From Streptomyces sp. NRRL F-5122 (GTDB lineage Bacteria > Actinomycetota > Actinomycetes > Streptomycetales > Streptomycetaceae), in contig NZ_LMWH01000278.1 in NCBI RefSeq assembly GCF_001507435.1, forward strand, positions 124,001 through 188,000: a stretch of 64,000 nucleotides of DNA. Reading direction: 5' to 3'. A program made the translations under genes and the position numbers. The notes under the pieces were generated by a model. It saw only the letters and a list, made by a program, of their open reading frames with translations, was not told the DNA's origin and ran no database searches. This document shows positions 42,282-50,072 of this stretch, one piece after another (the stretch's first letter is position 1; every line of letters starts with the position of its first letter).

Positions 42282-43393
42282 GCGGCCGCCCAGGGCAGGA
42301 GCGAGACGTGCACGGCGTCCTCGCCGCTCTCGCCGCCGACCGTGCGGATGGCACGGTCGACATCGGTGAGGGGGAAGCTGTGTGTGCTGAGTTTCTCCAG
42401 GGGGAAGCGGCCCGATGCGAGCTGCTCCAGGGCTAGTTCGCAGGAGCGGTAGCTGTGGCCGCGAGCGCTTTTCAGCGCGATCGACTTCTCCGTCAGCTTC
42501 TTCATGGGGAAGTCGGGGAACGCGGCCAGTTCGCCCTGGACCACCATCGTGCCCTCACGTCGCTTGAGCGCGTCGATGCCGAGCAGCACGGGTGCGGTGC
42601 CCGCGCCCGCGGTGCAGTCCAGGACCACGTCGACCCCGCGGCCGCCGGTGATGTCCAGGACGCGGGAGAGGGCGTCCTCCTGGGTGATGTCGATGACGTG
42701 GTCGGCACCCAGCTCGCGGGCCAGGGACAGGCGCGCCGCGTCCCGGGTGGTGCCGGTGACGATGATGAGGGAGGCACCGGCCTGCTTACAGGCGACGACT
42801 TGGGACAGCCCCTGCTGTCCGGGGCCCTGGATGAGGACGGTGGAGGCGTAGCCGACGCCCGCGGTGACCAGCGCCCACTCGATGCCGTTCGACAACGGTG
42901 TGACAAGCCCCGCGAGTTCGGCCGACACCCCGTCGGGCACGCGGTGGGTGACCGAGTTCCACGGCAGATAGAGGTACTGGGCGAAGCCGCCCCACAGGTG
43001 GTACGGGTGGTTCGCCGATGTGTAGCCGTACCGGCGGGCGTCGGGGTTGGTGCGCCAGTCGGTGGCCTCGCAGTGGCGGTACTCGCCCCGGTGGCACCAC
43101 TCGCAGCGATAGCAGCCGACATAGTGCTCGACGAACACCCGGTCCCCTTCGGCCAGGCCCTTGCGTTCGGTGAAGGTGCGGCCGGCCTTCGCGATGACGC
43201 CCACGTTCTCGTGTCCCATGATCACGGGGTCGGTGAACGGCGGCTTTGCGTACATCTTCACGTCGGTGCCGCAGATGCCCGCCACCTCGACCTTCAACAG
43301 GGCTCCGTCATCGGGTATGTCCGGCATCGGGAACTCCCGCAGCTCGGTCCGGCCGGGCGCCGTTCTGACCGCCGCCAGCACCTGTTCCGCCAT
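42278..43393 (-). CDS. Zinc-dependent alcohol dehydrogenase
   Basis: A 371-residue medium-chain dehydrogenase. The catalytic zinc site is GICGTDVKMY and GHENVG. The structural-zinc cysteines are in GCYRCEWCHRGEYRHC. NAD binding is at LIQGPGQQGLSQVV, followed by ADHVIDITQEDAL. First gene of the ADH-LigK-LigJ-decarboxylase operon, reading away from operator site b (43449-43461). In a meta-cleavage route it could oxidise a hydroxy or hemiacetal intermediate such as CHMS, but that step normally uses LigC, so the role is inferred. Confidence 0.9.
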   Translation of the reverse strand: MAEQVLAAVRTAPGRTELREFPMPDIPDDGALLKVEVAGICGTDVKMYAKPPFTDPVIMGHENVGVIAKAGRTFTERKGLAEGDRVFVEHYVGCYRCEWCHRGEYRHCEATDWRTNPDARRYGYTSANHPYHLWGGFAQYLYLPWNSVTHRVPDGVSAELAGLVTPLSNGIEWALVTAGVGYASTVLIQGPGQQGLSQVVACKQAGASLIIVTGTTRDAARLSLARELGADHVIDITQEDALSRVLDITGGRGVDVVLDCTAGAGTAPVLLGIDALKRREGTMVVQGELAAFPDFPMKKLTEKSIALKSARGHSYRSCELALEQLASGRFPLEKLSTHSFPLTDVDRAIRTVGGESGEDAVHVSLLPWAAA

Positions 43394-43448
43394 GACGTCG
43401 TCTCCTCACGTTCGGGGATGTCCCGCCGGAACGACAGTCTATGGACTT

Positions 43449-43461
43449 ATGGACTAACCAT
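43449..43461. promoter_or_regulatory. GntR-like operator ATGGACTAACCAT (site b)
   Basis: It lies between the divergent alcohol dehydrogenase operon and the decarboxylase-like/RpiB operon. The left arm has one change from ATGGT. An extra TATGGACT just upstream (43440-43447) forms a direct repeat with it. Confidence 0.65.
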
Positions 43462-43477
43462 GCTACCTTTTCGACTC

Positions 43478-44425
43478 ATGGCCGTACCTCAACTCAGGAC
43501 CGTGACCCGGACGCAGGGCAACAACGAGGCGCTCAAGACGGGGGCGGTCACGCCCCGCGGCTTCCGCTTCGAGTTCGAGGAAGTCCCCGTTCTCGTAGAC
43601 GCCTTCCGGCGCATGGTGCGCGGGCTGGAGTTCGACGTCAGCGAGATGGCACTGACCACGTATCTCGTCGCCAAGGCGCACGGCGCACCGTTCACCGCCG
43701 TGCCCGTCTTCCTGGTGCGCGGTTTCCACCACGGGGCGCTCTTCCATGACCCGGCATCGGATGTGCGCAGCCCCAAGGACCTCGAGGGCCGCAGGGTCGG
43801 CGTCAGCCGGGGCTACACGGTGACCACCGGCGTCTGGGCGCGCGCGGTCCTCCAGGAGGAGTACGGCGTGGACCTCGACAAGGTCACCTGGGTGCTGTCG
43901 GGCGACGAGCACGTCGCGGCGTACCGGCCCCCGGCGAACGTCGTTCCCCTGGACTCCGGTGGATCGCTTGAGGACGCGCTGCTCGCCGGGGACCTCGCCG
44001 CGGTGATCGGCCCCAGGCCGTCGCCCTCGGCCCTCGCTCCGCTGATCCCGGAGCCCGAGGAGGCGGGCTTCACCGCCCTGCATGAACGCGCCCTCTACCC
44101 GATCAACCACCTGATCGTCATCCGTGACGAACTGCTCGCCGAACAACCCGAGTTGGGTGCTCTGGTCTTCGACGCCTTCGCCCGGGCCAAGCAGCTCTAC
44201 GTGGACCGGCTGCACAGCGGAGGCCTCCACTCCCCCACCGCCACGGACCGCATGTACCAGCGGGTCCTGGAGGTGACCGGCATGGATCCGCTGCCGTACG
44301 GCCTGGAGCCGAACCGCGCCGTGCTGGAACAGCTCATGCGGCATGCCGTGGACCAGCACATCCTCGAACGGCCCCTTCCGTTGGAGGGGTTGTTCGCCGA
44401 GAGCACGCGCACGCTGATCGCCTGA
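43478..44425 (+). CDS. 4,5-dihydroxyphthalate decarboxylase-like protein 2
   Basis: A 315-residue cytoplasmic protein with a substrate-binding-protein fold and no signal peptide. It is related to the gene at 39571: RTVTRTQGNNEALKTG, FEFEEVPVLVDAFRRMV, DVSEMALTTYLVAKAHG, LEGRRVGVSRGYTVTTGVWAR, and YPINHLIVIRDELLAEQP. Differences in the pocket (RGYTVTTG against PEYQLTA) suggest another substrate or a different decarboxylation step. It starts 17 bases behind site b and is followed by the RpiB-like gene. Confidence 0.72.
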   Translation: MAVPQLRTVTRTQGNNEALKTGAVTPRGFRFEFEEVPVLVDAFRRMVRGLEFDVSEMALTTYLVAKAHGAPFTAVPVFLVRGFHHGALFHDPASDVRSPKDLEGRRVGVSRGYTVTTGVWARAVLQEEYGVDLDKVTWVLSGDEHVAAYRPPANVVPLDSGGSLEDALLAGDLAAVIGPRPSPSALAPLIPEPEEAGFTALHERALYPINHLIVIRDELLAEQPELGALVFDAFARAKQLYVDRLHSGGLHSPTATDRMYQRVLEVTGMDPLPYGLEPNRAVLEQLMRHAVDQHILERPLPLEGLFAESTRTLIA

Positions 44426-44457
44426 CCACACGCTCACCGTCAGCCGAAGGGACCCGT

Positions 44458-44910
44458 ATGCGCATCGCCATCGCCGCCGACCACAACGGCTACGCCCTCA
44501 AAGTCCGGCTCACCGCCTGGCTCACCGCGCAGGGGCACACCGTCGACGACCGCGGCAGCCACAGCGAGGAGACGGTCGACTACCCGCCGCTGTGCGCGAA
44601 CGTGTGCCGGCAGGTGACCGAGGGCCACGCCGAACGCGGGATCGTCCTCGGTGGAAGCGGACTCGGAGAGACCGTCGCCTGCAACAAGATCCGGGGGATC
44701 CGGGCGGGGCTGTGCCACGACCTGTGGAGCACCCGCATCTCCCGCGGCAACAACGACTCCAACGTCCTTGTCCTGGCCGCCAAGATCCTGGCACCCGAGA
44801 ACGCCGAGGACATCGTCGGGACATGGCTGACGACGCCCTTCAAGGGTGGGGTGCACGCACGGCGGCTCGAGCAGATCGCCGCGCTGGAAAGGGACTCGGC
44901 GCGCACCTGA
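44458..44910 (+). CDS. RpiB/LacAB-family sugar-phosphate isomerase-like protein
   Basis: A 150-residue isomerase: MRIAIAADHNGYALKVRL, DDRGSHSEETVDYPPLC, GIVLGGSGLGETVACNKIRGIRAGLC, then STRISRGNNDSNVLVLAAKIL. The catalytic Cys of E. coli RpiB (CGTG) is replaced by Gly, and Glu follows in GGSGLGE. This is the mycobacterial type, in which Glu acts as base. A sugar-phosphate isomerase is unexpected in an aromatic-acid cluster, and the protein may isomerise a keto-enol or aldo-keto acid intermediate (inference). Second gene of the operon from 43478; ends at a strong hairpin. Confidence 0.88.
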   Translation: MRIAIAADHNGYALKVRLTAWLTAQGHTVDDRGSHSEETVDYPPLCANVCRQVTEGHAERGIVLGGSGLGETVACNKIRGIRAGLCHDLWSTRISRGNNDSNVLVLAAKILAPENAEDIVGTWLTTPFKGGVHARRLEQIAALERDSART

Positions 44911-44914
44911 GCCA

Positions 44915-44950
44915 GGGGCCCGGCCGCGCCTCCCCTCCCGGCCGGGCCCC
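44915..44950. terminator. Bidirectional terminator hairpin
   Basis: An 11-base GC stem (GGGGCCCGGCC and complement) with a 14-base loop lies between the convergent RpiB-like and hydrolase genes. Confidence 0.75.
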
Positions 44951-44958
44951 GTCATCCC

Positions 44959-45813
44959 TTACGTCCGCACTGCCGCCAGGAACTTCAGCACCCGTGCCGG
45001 CGCCGACTCCTCGGTCTGCTCGGCCACCGGCACGTCCCAGTACTCGTTGTCGGGCAGGCATTCCTGCAGATACCTGGCGGCCGACGGCGCGTGCGACGTG
45101 TCCTCGCCGGGGACGATCAGCGCCGGTACGTCCAGCCCGAGCAGGTCCTCCGGCTCGGGACCCGGCACGGTGTCCCGGTCGAACAGCAGCCGCGCCATGC
45201 CGGTGACCGTCGCCCGGTAACGGTCGAGGTCGGTCCGAGCGTAGGCGTCGGCGAACCCGGCGTCGGTCCGGATCACCCGGGCCCAGGGGCCGACCCGGGG
45301 ATCCTTCGTGAAGCCTGCGTCCGAGCCGCGCGCGAGGGACACCACCTGCGCCAGCCCGTGCTCGTCGGCGTACACCGCGTGGCTCCGGAACCGATCGTGC
45401 TGTTTCATCCGGTACTTCACCCCGCCCGCGGGCGAGTACAGCACCATGCTCAGCACCCGCTCGGGGTGGGCGACCGCGAATGCGGCGACGGTGGAGCAGC
45501 CGACGCATCCCCCCATCAGGTGTGCCCGCTCGATGCCGAGGTGGTCGAGCAGGCCTACACTCTGGCGGACGTAGTCGGCCCAGGAGATCCGCTCCAACCG
45601 TCCCCCCGACCGACCCGACTCACGCCGGTCGAAGGTCACACAGGTGTAGCTCTGGGTGAGGTGGTCGAGCAGTCGCAGGCGCCGGTAGACCCCCACGGTC
45701 CGCCAGCCCTCCAGGCTGGAGTCGAAGCCTCCGGGGGAGAACATCAGCAGCGGCGGTCCCGAACCGGTGACCTCGTAGCGTGTGGGGATTCCGTCGATGA
45801 CGGCGGTGGGCAC
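44959..45813 (-). CDS. Alpha/beta hydrolase with cysteine nucleophile
   Basis: A 284-residue hydrolase from GTG 45813 (AAAGGAGC 8 bases ahead). The fold is typical: RYEVTGSGPPLLMFSPGGFDSS, TCVTFDRRESGRSGG. The elbow is LMGGCVGCSTV, placing Cys (about residue 103) where most relatives have Ser. The acid and base region is VPALIVPGEDTSHAPSA. It is the last gene of the ferredoxin-Rieske-hypothetical-PanB-hydrolase operon. Enol-lactone hydrolases and meta-cleavage-product hydrolases belong to this fold, so it may open a lactone or cleave a C-C bond in the pathway. Confidence 0.85.
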   Translation of the reverse strand: MPTAVIDGIPTRYEVTGSGPPLLMFSPGGFDSSLEGWRTVGVYRRLRLLDHLTQSYTCVTFDRRESGRSGGRLERISWADYVRQSVGLLDHLGIERAHLMGGCVGCSTVAAFAVAHPERVLSMVLYSPAGGVKYRMKQHDRFRSHAVYADEHGLAQVVSLARGSDAGFTKDPRVGPWARVIRTDAGFADAYARTDLDRYRATVTGMARLLFDRDTVPGPEPEDLLGLDVPALIVPGEDTSHAPSAARYLQECLPDNEYWDVPVAEQTEESAPARVLKFLAAVRT

Positions 45814-45865
45814 GGTCGTTCGCTCCTTTCGCGTCATGCCGGCCGACCCGATGGCCGGCCGGTTG

Positions 45866-46699
45866 TCAGGTCGCCGGCGGGACGGGCACACCGCCGGCGA
45901 CCTGGCGTGCCGCTCGCACGTCCGCGGTGTAGGCGGTGATCGCGTCGAGCGTGATCCGGGCGACGTTGGCGTAGGTGTCCGGGGGATCGTCGAGGGCGGA
46001 CGCGGCATAGCCGATGGCCGCGTGGGCCATGCGCATCCGCCCGTCGAGCCAGGGACCGCCGCCGAAGCCGCCGAGCACCGGGATGGAGACGGCCTCGGCC
46101 ACGGCCGCCCCCACCACCGGCCCGGAGTTGGTGAAGTTCAGCAGGGCGGCACCCGCCTCCTGAAGCCGTTCGGCCTCCGCGACGAGGGCGTCCTTCATCT
46201 CCACCGGCACCTGGTCGGCACTCGAAGGAATGGCGCTGTACTCGACTCCGTACCGCAGTGCCGTCTGCGGGGTGATCCCGAACTGGGCGAACACCGGGAT
46301 GCCCGCGCGGGTGATCGCGGTGACGGCATCGGGGAAATCAGAGGCCGCGTCCACCTTGACCATGTCGACTCCGGCCTCCTTGACGAACCGGATGGCCGCC
46401 CTGACCGCGCTGTCCGTTCCCTCCTGCAACGGGCCGAAGGGGAAGTCGGCGCTCACCAGGGCACGTCGCACACCACGGCGTACCGCCTGGGTGACGGTGA
46501 TCATCTGATCCATCGTCACCTCGAAGGGGTTGCTCTGCCCCCACAGGTTCACGCCGACGGTGTCGCCGACGGAGACCACGTCGACGCCGGCCCGGTCGAC
46601 GATGCGCGCGATCTGGTAGTCCCAGGCCACGACACCCACGATCTTGCGTTTCTCGTCCTTCATGCGCTGCAACCCGCGCAGGGTGACCTTCTCGGGCAT
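45866..46699 (-). CDS. PanB-like (ketopantoate hydroxymethyltransferase family) protein
   Basis: A 277-residue (beta/alpha)8 protein. VGVVAWDYQIARIVDRAGVD, SVGDTVGVNLWG and VTMDQMI match PanB, with the metal-binding Asp in VGDTVG and another in SADFPFG. Lys is kept in DMVKVDA. The strand that carries the general-base Glu in true PanB (LECVP) reads LNFTNSG here, so ketopantoate synthesis is unlikely. A related aldol, retro-aldol or lyase reaction on a pathway keto acid fits better (inference). The start at 46699 has GGAGG just outside the MITE-like repeat that separates it from the upstream gene. Confidence 0.8.
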   Translation of the reverse strand: MPEKVTLRGLQRMKDEKRKIVGVVAWDYQIARIVDRAGVDVVSVGDTVGVNLWGQSNPFEVTMDQMITVTQAVRRGVRRALVSADFPFGPLQEGTDSAVRAAIRFVKEAGVDMVKVDAASDFPDAVTAITRAGIPVFAQFGITPQTALRYGVEYSAIPSSADQVPVEMKDALVAEAERLQEAGAALLNFTNSGPVVGAAVAEAVSIPVLGGFGGGPWLDGRMRMAHAAIGYAASALDDPPDTYANVARITLDAITAYTADVRAARQVAGGVPVPPAT

Positions 46700-46709
46700 A
46701 CGGGTCCTC

Positions 46710-46875
46710 CTAGGGCCTGTCGTTCGGATCACGCCGGCGTCGCGGGCCGTGGCACGCGCATCTGCCGCGTTGTCGCCGCCCTCCTCCGCCTAGCAGCTGC
46801 ACGCACCACGCCCCGCTCGGGCCGACCGAAAGGCGCAGCCTCTCTCAGCCGACCCGATCCAACGACAGGATCTAG
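46710..46875. mobile_element. MITE-like element with CTAG target duplications (IS5-type ends)
   Basis: A 166-base segment lies between CTAG copies at 46710-46713 and 46872-46875. Its ends are imperfect inverted repeats: GGCCTGTCGTTCGGATC on the left and, read inwards from the right, ATCCTGTCGTTGGATC. They share CCTGTCGTT and GGATC. The interior codes for nothing. CTAG duplication and these ends resemble IS5-family elements of Streptomyces. The right CTAG supplies the stop codon of the upstream gene. Confidence 0.6.
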
Positions 46876-47363
46876 ACCCTGAGGGCCGTGAGCAGTTCGA
46901 AGGCGTCGCCCTCGTCGGCGGACAGCAGCAGCACGCGGGCATAGGGACGCAGAGCCGCGACGGCGTCGTCGGCCTCGAAACCGTCGCCCAGGATCACGCC
47001 CGCCGTGGTGATCCCCCGCCGGCCGCAGATCCTGCCGATCGCGGCCGCCGCGGCCCGGCCGCCGTCCTCCGTGGCGAGGACGACGACCACGTCGGTGCCG
47101 GCGAGAACCTCGTCGAGCGGGACGGTGGGGCCGTCCAGCTCGTGCAGCAGGCCGTCGCCGTCCCGGACCTCGCGGCTGGTGTAGAAGCGGGCATGGGCCC
47201 AGGACCGCTGGGCGAGACGGCGCACCACCGACGCGGCCCGATCGTCCAGCGCCACGACCCGTGCGGCCCGGGCCGGGGCGATGGGTACGTCGATCCTGAA
47301 CCGGGACTCGCTCGCCGAGGCCGCTCGGGCGCTCTCACTCAGATGCATCGACGCGGTCGTCAT
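46872..47363 (-). CDS. Hypothetical protein of the Rieske operon
   Basis: A 163-residue protein I do not recognise. The pattern is alpha/beta: RVVALDDRAASVVRRLAQ, TDVVVVLATEDGGRAAAAAIGRICGRRG, TAGVILGDGF, and YARVLLLSADEGDAFELLTALRV. This resembles a nucleotide-binding or FtsZ/Rossmann-like sheet, with no catalytic motif. Its ATG follows the Rieske stop after one base (TGACATG), so the two are translationally coupled, and it may assist or regulate the oxygenase. The stop codon lies in the target duplication of the adjacent MITE-like element, so the native C-terminus may have been slightly longer. Confidence 0.7.
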   Translation of the reverse strand: MTTASMHLSESARAASASESRFRIDVPIAPARAARVVALDDRAASVVRRLAQRSWAHARFYTSREVRDGDGLLHELDGPTVPLDEVLAGTDVVVVLATEDGGRAAAAAIGRICGRRGITTAGVILGDGFEADDAVAALRPYARVLLLSADEGDAFELLTALRV

Positions 47364-47364
47364 G

Positions 47365-48657
47365 TCACACCGAGGTCTGAGCGACGCCGGGGGTGACCTT
47401 CACCGCGTCACGGCAGGAGTCCAGGAAGGACTCGGCCTGCGGCAGTACCACCGCCGCCGACCGCACCCTTTGGTGCGCCGGATCCACACCGGGCGGCGTG
47501 ACGCCCTCGTCCCGCAGTGCGATGGCGGCCTTGCGCAGCTTCTGCCGGGCCTTGATGATCCCGCTGTCGGCAGGGACGAGCCGCTCCTTGGAGCGGTCGA
47601 CGATGGGCCCCATGCTCTCCTGGAGGGACGCGTCCTGCATGGCGATGCCCGCCACGCCGGAATAGGTCTCACCGCGCTTCTGCGCCTCGCGGTCGATCAG
47701 ATAGTCGTTGTCCATGTTGGCCATGGGCCGGTACGTGCCGGGGATGTTCTTGCTGTGGACGCCATGGCCGTCGATCATGGCCTGCCGTTCGGTCTCGGTG
47801 AGGGCTCGCACGGGGTGGTAGTCGAAGGAGTACGTCCAGCAGTTCTCGTCGTCGATCGGCACCCAGAAGTGGCCGTGCACCGGGTGGTCACCGCGCGGCG
47901 GGACCATCGTGAAGGCGGGCATGACCCAGGGCGTGATCCGCCAGTAGTACTGCCCCTCCTCGGCGTTGCGCCGGGCGCCCACGAACAGTCCGCCCACGCT
48001 GTCGGCGACCTCGAAGAAGGGTTTGGTGTCGTTCAGGTTGTACTCGTTGCCCTTCGCGCCCTTGAACAGCGGGTCGGTCTTCAGGCCTCCGGAGTGCAGG
48101 AAGGTGACGTGGCTGGAGTCGATGCCGCCTTCGAAGGCCTGGAGCCAGTTGCACTGCTGCCAGCGCTTGGAGGTGTAGGTCTGCTCGGCCGGGACGTGGA
48201 CCCACTCGAACTCCGGAAGCGGGGGCCGGGTGGCCGCGTCTCCCATGTGGGTCCACAGCACGTCGCCTATCTTCACCAGGGGGTACGACGTCAACTGGAC
48301 GTTCTGGCAGAAGCTGCTGTTGTCGGCCTCCGAGGGGACCTCGATGCACTGGCCGGTCACGTCGTACTTCCAGCCGTGGTACGGGCAGCGCAGCCCGGAT
48401 CCCTCGTTGCGGCCGAACCACAGGGAGGCGCCGCGGTGGGCGCAGAACTCGTCGATGAGGCCGTAGCGCCCTTCGCTGTCGCGGAAGGCCACCATGCGTT
48501 CGGACAGAAGCTTGACGCGTACCGGCGGGCAGTCGTCCTCCGGGAGTTCCTCCGCGAGCAGCGCGGGGATCCAGTACTGGCGGAACAGTTCGCCCATCGG
48601 TGTTCCGGGTCCGGTCTGGGTGAGCAGCTCGTTGATGTCTTTTCTGAGCACGGCCAT
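47365..48657 (-). CDS. Rieske non-heme iron oxygenase (phthalate 4,5-dioxygenase-like)
   Basis: A 430-residue alpha subunit. The Rieske cluster ligands are C72/H74 (CAHRG) and C91/H94 (CPYHGW). The mononuclear iron site shows the bridging Asp180 and His183/His188 (GGIDSSHVTFLH). It matches the phthalate dioxygenase group, where no beta subunit is needed and hexamers or trimers form. Such enzymes dihydroxylate or demethylate aromatic carboxylates using electrons from a ferredoxin. The 2Fe-2S ferredoxin gene precedes it in the operon, and the reductase is at 38213. The substrate is likely an aromatic (di)carboxylic acid, given the decarboxylases in the cluster. Confidence 0.92.
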   Translation of the reverse strand: MAVLRKDINELLTQTGPGTPMGELFRQYWIPALLAEELPEDDCPPVRVKLLSERMVAFRDSEGRYGLIDEFCAHRGASLWFGRNEGSGLRCPYHGWKYDVTGQCIEVPSEADNSSFCQNVQLTSYPLVKIGDVLWTHMGDAATRPPLPEFEWVHVPAEQTYTSKRWQQCNWLQAFEGGIDSSHVTFLHSGGLKTDPLFKGAKGNEYNLNDTKPFFEVADSVGGLFVGARRNAEEGQYYWRITPWVMPAFTMVPPRGDHPVHGHFWVPIDDENCWTYSFDYHPVRALTETERQAMIDGHGVHSKNIPGTYRPMANMDNDYLIDREAQKRGETYSGVAGIAMQDASLQESMGPIVDRSKERLVPADSGIIKARQKLRKAAIALRDEGVTPPGVDPAHQRVRSAAVVLPQAESFLDSCRDAVKVTPGVAQTSV

Positions 48658-48741
48658 ATCCCTTTCAGGTACTGACCCGCCGGCGGGTCGTGGACATCGG
48701 TGCTGAGCTCGGTGTGGAACGGTGCGTCGGCCGCCCGGCGC

Positions 48742-49065
48742 TCACGGCTGTTCCGGGGGGATGTCGACGGTGATCCCGTCGAGTTCCCGGGTGAGACGGA
48801 TCTGGCACGACAGACGGCTGGTCTCCCGGCGCTCTGCCACGGCCAGGTCGAGCAGGTCGTCCTCCATGTCGCCCGGCGGTCCGACCAGCGGCGCGAACGC
48901 CTCGCGCACCCACACATGGCAGGTGGCGCAGGACTGGTTGCCGCCGCATTCGGCGACGATCCCGGGAACACCGTTCTTCACCGCAGCCGCCATGACCGAG
49001 TCCCCGACCGTCGCATCGACGGTGTACTCGGGACCGTCGCTGCCGACGAAGATCACCTTGGGCAA
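48742..49065 (-). CDS. 2Fe-2S ferredoxin (adrenodoxin/putidaredoxin type)
   Basis: A 107-residue ferredoxin. The cluster motif is ECGGNQSCATC (C-x5-C-x2-C) with the fourth Cys in RLSCQ, and acidic helix residues for partner docking (GDMEDDLLDLAV). TTG 49065 is preferred because homology starts at PKVIFVGSDG and an AGAGGAAA site stands before it; an ATG at 49113 would add 16 non-conserved residues. First gene of the Rieske operon. It completes a three-component electron chain with the FAD reductase. Confidence 0.9.
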   Translation of the reverse strand: MPKVIFVGSDGPEYTVDATVGDSVMAAAVKNGVPGIVAECGGNQSCATCHVWVREAFAPLVGPPGDMEDDLLDLAVAERRETSRLSCQIRLTRELDGITVDIPPEQP

Positions 49066-49145
49066 GGTCCCTGTTTCCTCTCGCGATCGGCGGAATCCAC
49101 TGCGAACGGGCATGCCGCTGGGGCCGCACTCCGTTCGGTGGTCTG

Positions 49146-49158
49146 TCCATTAGACCAG
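49146..49158. promoter_or_regulatory. Partial GntR-like operator (site c)
   Basis: TCCATTAGACCAG keeps the centre and right arm TTAGACCA of the consensus but not the left arm. It is placed between the divergent ferredoxin and phosphoglycerate-mutase-like genes. It is the weakest of the six sites. Confidence 0.4.
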
Positions 49159-49208
49159 AATGCTGAAAGGGGGAACAAGAGACGGGACGAGGGATCACAA
49201 TCGGCGGC

Positions 49209-49973
49209 ATGGGAACACTGATCCTGCTCCGCCACGGCGAGAGCGCCTGGAACGCCAGGCAGCTGTTCACCGGCTGGACCGATGTCGGACTGACCTCACA
49301 CGGAGAACAACAGGCCGAACGGTGTGGTGAGTTGCTGCGCGAGGCGGGTCTCGTGCCCGACGCGGTACACAGCTCGGTCCTGACCCGGGCGGTGCGAACC
49401 GCAGACCTGGTAGCGGGGAGCGCCGGCGCCCACGGGGCGCGGGTCACCGCACACTGGCGGCTCAACGAACGCCACTACGGAGCCTTGCAGGGCCGGGAGA
49501 AGGGCGACGTCCTCGAGGAGTTCGGCGAGGAACGCTTCCGGCTCTGGCGCCGCTCCTACGACGCCGCCCCGCCGCCGGTCGCCGAAGGCGCCCCGGGAGA
49601 CGTGTCGGACGACCCGCGCTACGCGGACGTCCCCCGTTCCCTTCTGCCGCGCACGGAGTCGCTCGGGGACGTCACGGCGCGGCTGCTGCCGTACTGGCAT
49701 CAGGTCGTCGTACCGGATCTGCGTGCGGGCCGCACCACGTTGCTCGTCGCGCACAGCAATTCGCTGCGGGCCCTGGTCGCCCACCTGGACCGAATGGGCC
49801 GCGAGGAGGTGCCGGGCCTCAACATCCCCACCGCCATGCCCCTGTGGTACGACCTCGGCGAGGACTTGAAGCCGCGCGTCCGGGGCGGCCGCTACCTGGA
49901 ACCGGCGGCCGCCGCGACGGCGGCCGCGGAAGTGGCCGCAGAGGGATTCCGATCATCGCGCGCGACTCGTTGA
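49209..49973 (+). CDS. 2,3-bisphosphoglycerate-dependent phosphoglycerate mutase-like protein
   Basis: A 254-residue histidine-phosphatase-superfamily protein. RHGESAWN is the phospho-acceptor motif, FTGWTDVGLT and LNERHYGALQG are typical of BPGM-dependent mutases, and the second histidine is in LLVAHSNSLRALV. All active-site residues are there, so a mutase or phosphatase activity is likely. A second-copy glycolytic enzyme inside a catabolic regulon is unusual. It could drain pyruvate/oxaloacetate carbon through gluconeogenesis, or hydrolyse a pathway phosphate. Confidence 0.9.
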   Translation: MGTLILLRHGESAWNARQLFTGWTDVGLTSHGEQQAERCGELLREAGLVPDAVHSSVLTRAVRTADLVAGSAGAHGARVTAHWRLNERHYGALQGREKGDVLEEFGEERFRLWRRSYDAAPPPVAEGAPGDVSDDPRYADVPRSLLPRTESLGDVTARLLPYWHQVVVPDLRAGRTTLLVAHSNSLRALVAHLDRMGREEVPGLNIPTAMPLWYDLGEDLKPRVRGGRYLEPAAAATAAAEVAAEGFRSSRATR

Positions 49974-49993
49974 CGCCCTCCAGTAGTGGACTT

Positions 49994-50006
49994 ATGGTTC
50001 TACCAA
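49994..50006. promoter_or_regulatory. GntR-like operator ATGGTTCTACCAA (site d)
   Basis: Nine of ten arm bases match ATGGT-N3-ACCAT. It is nested in a larger imperfect dyad bounded by GTGGA and TCCAC (49987-50011), 67 bases before the first bicupin gene. Confidence 0.65.
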
Positions 50007-50072
50007 TCCACACCCCCTATATCCCTGTCAGCGCACGTCATGTCGCAAGAGCCGACCAGGAAGGGCCGCTGA

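Noticed and set aside
38213..49065. Classical phthalate 4,5-dioxygenase pathway of Pseudomonas
   Set aside because: The Rieske and decarboxylase types fit, but the reductase is a separate FAD protein plus 2Fe-2S ferredoxin and LigAB/LigC/LigI homologues are missing, so a known pathway name is not assigned.
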